Assembly (NCBI RefSeq): GCF_022829405.1
Contig: NZ_JAKSXW010000141.1
Span: forward strand, 1 to 64,000
Source of the DNA: Methylobacterium sp. J-076
GTDB lineage: Bacteria > Pseudomonadota > Alphaproteobacteria > Rhizobiales > Beijerinckiaceae
Direction: 5' to 3'
Length of the DNA stretch: 64,000 bases
The translations under genes were made by a program, and so were the position numbers. The notes below the pieces were generated by a model. It was given only the letters and a program-made list of their open reading frames with translations. It searched no databases and was not told the DNA's origin. This document shows positions 63,911-64,000 of the stretch, piece after piece; the first letter of the stretch is position 1; every line of letters starts with the position of its first letter.

Positions 63911-64000
63911 CCATGACCGTTCGCCCCCTCATCCTCGCCGCCGCCCTCGCCGCATCCGTCGCCTCGGCTAACGCCGCCGAGATCCGCTCCGGCTCCGGCG
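63911..64000 (+). CDS. Secreted protein, N-terminal part (cut by window end)
   Basis: Only about 30 codons are seen. They begin MTVRPLILAAALAASVASANAAEIRSG, a clear Sec signal peptide with an Ala-x-Ala cleavage site. It is divergent from the LysR gene by 94 nt. The mature protein lies outside the window, so no function can be given. Confidence 0.75.

Overview
The window is a very GC-rich (about 70%) alphaproteobacterial chromosome segment with little space between genes. Gene content and order point to a methylotrophic Hyphomicrobiales bacterium, most probably Methylobacterium/Methylorubrum. The evidence is a MucR/Ros regulator, a permuted two-piece tmRNA, a LOV photoreceptor, an SspB-alpha adaptor, a thyA-folA-hflK-hflC-degP/serB/miaA block, and a quinoprotein-relay gene trio typical of PQQ-dependent methanol/alcohol oxidisers. 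I see no insertion sequence, prophage, CRISPR array or tRNA gene.

Layout. 1-5.4 kb: end of tuf and the S10 ribosomal operon rpsJ to rpsQ, which stops at a strong terminator instead of running into rplN. 6-16.3 kb: recA (candidate LexA box), an orphan NodU-type carbamoyltransferase, tlpA, argH, an IalB-like secreted protein, a HAD phosphatase, a short LOV protein opposite msrA, and a thioesterase. 16.6-24.3 kb: a MucR-type regulator that lost two zinc ligands, small proteins, a DUF2336 protein, a methyltransferase, and a DivJ/PleC-like kinase followed by a peptidoglycan-binding protein and a DUF1491 protein. 24.6-32.4 kb: a dgcN-dgcA type pair, an SDR, a KDG kinase, a MepA endopeptidase, a ParB-like protein, and the fumC-DUF4169-RHH group. 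32.4-44.6 kb: a P450, sspB with ssrA just upstream on the same strand, a CPBP protein, thyA-folA, hflKC, degP, serB, miaA and dus. 44.6-53.6 kb: an aspartic protease-DUF1289 pair, cobS and cobT, queD-queC, the quinoprotein-relay trio, panB and an NrtR-like regulator.

54-64 kb holds the most notable system. It is a minus-strand cluster reading: acetolactate-synthase-like TPP enzyme, iron-containing alcohol dehydrogenase, phaE, phaC (class III PHA synthase), a CoA transferase, and gabD (succinate-semialdehyde dehydrogenase). Read together, and by inference, it could take 2-oxoglutarate to succinic semialdehyde, then to 4-hydroxybutyrate, 4-hydroxybutyryl-CoA and a 4HB-containing polyester, with gabD returning succinic semialdehyde to succinate. 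The last four genes are joined by three identical 8-nt overlaps. A sigma70-like promoter and a 20-bp dyad precede the cluster, and a LysR gene lies upstream.

A 92-bp extragenic palindromic element with a conserved 28-bp core recurs through the window. Two 30-bp forms have exactly the length and joint expected from a deletion between internal ATTGC repeats.
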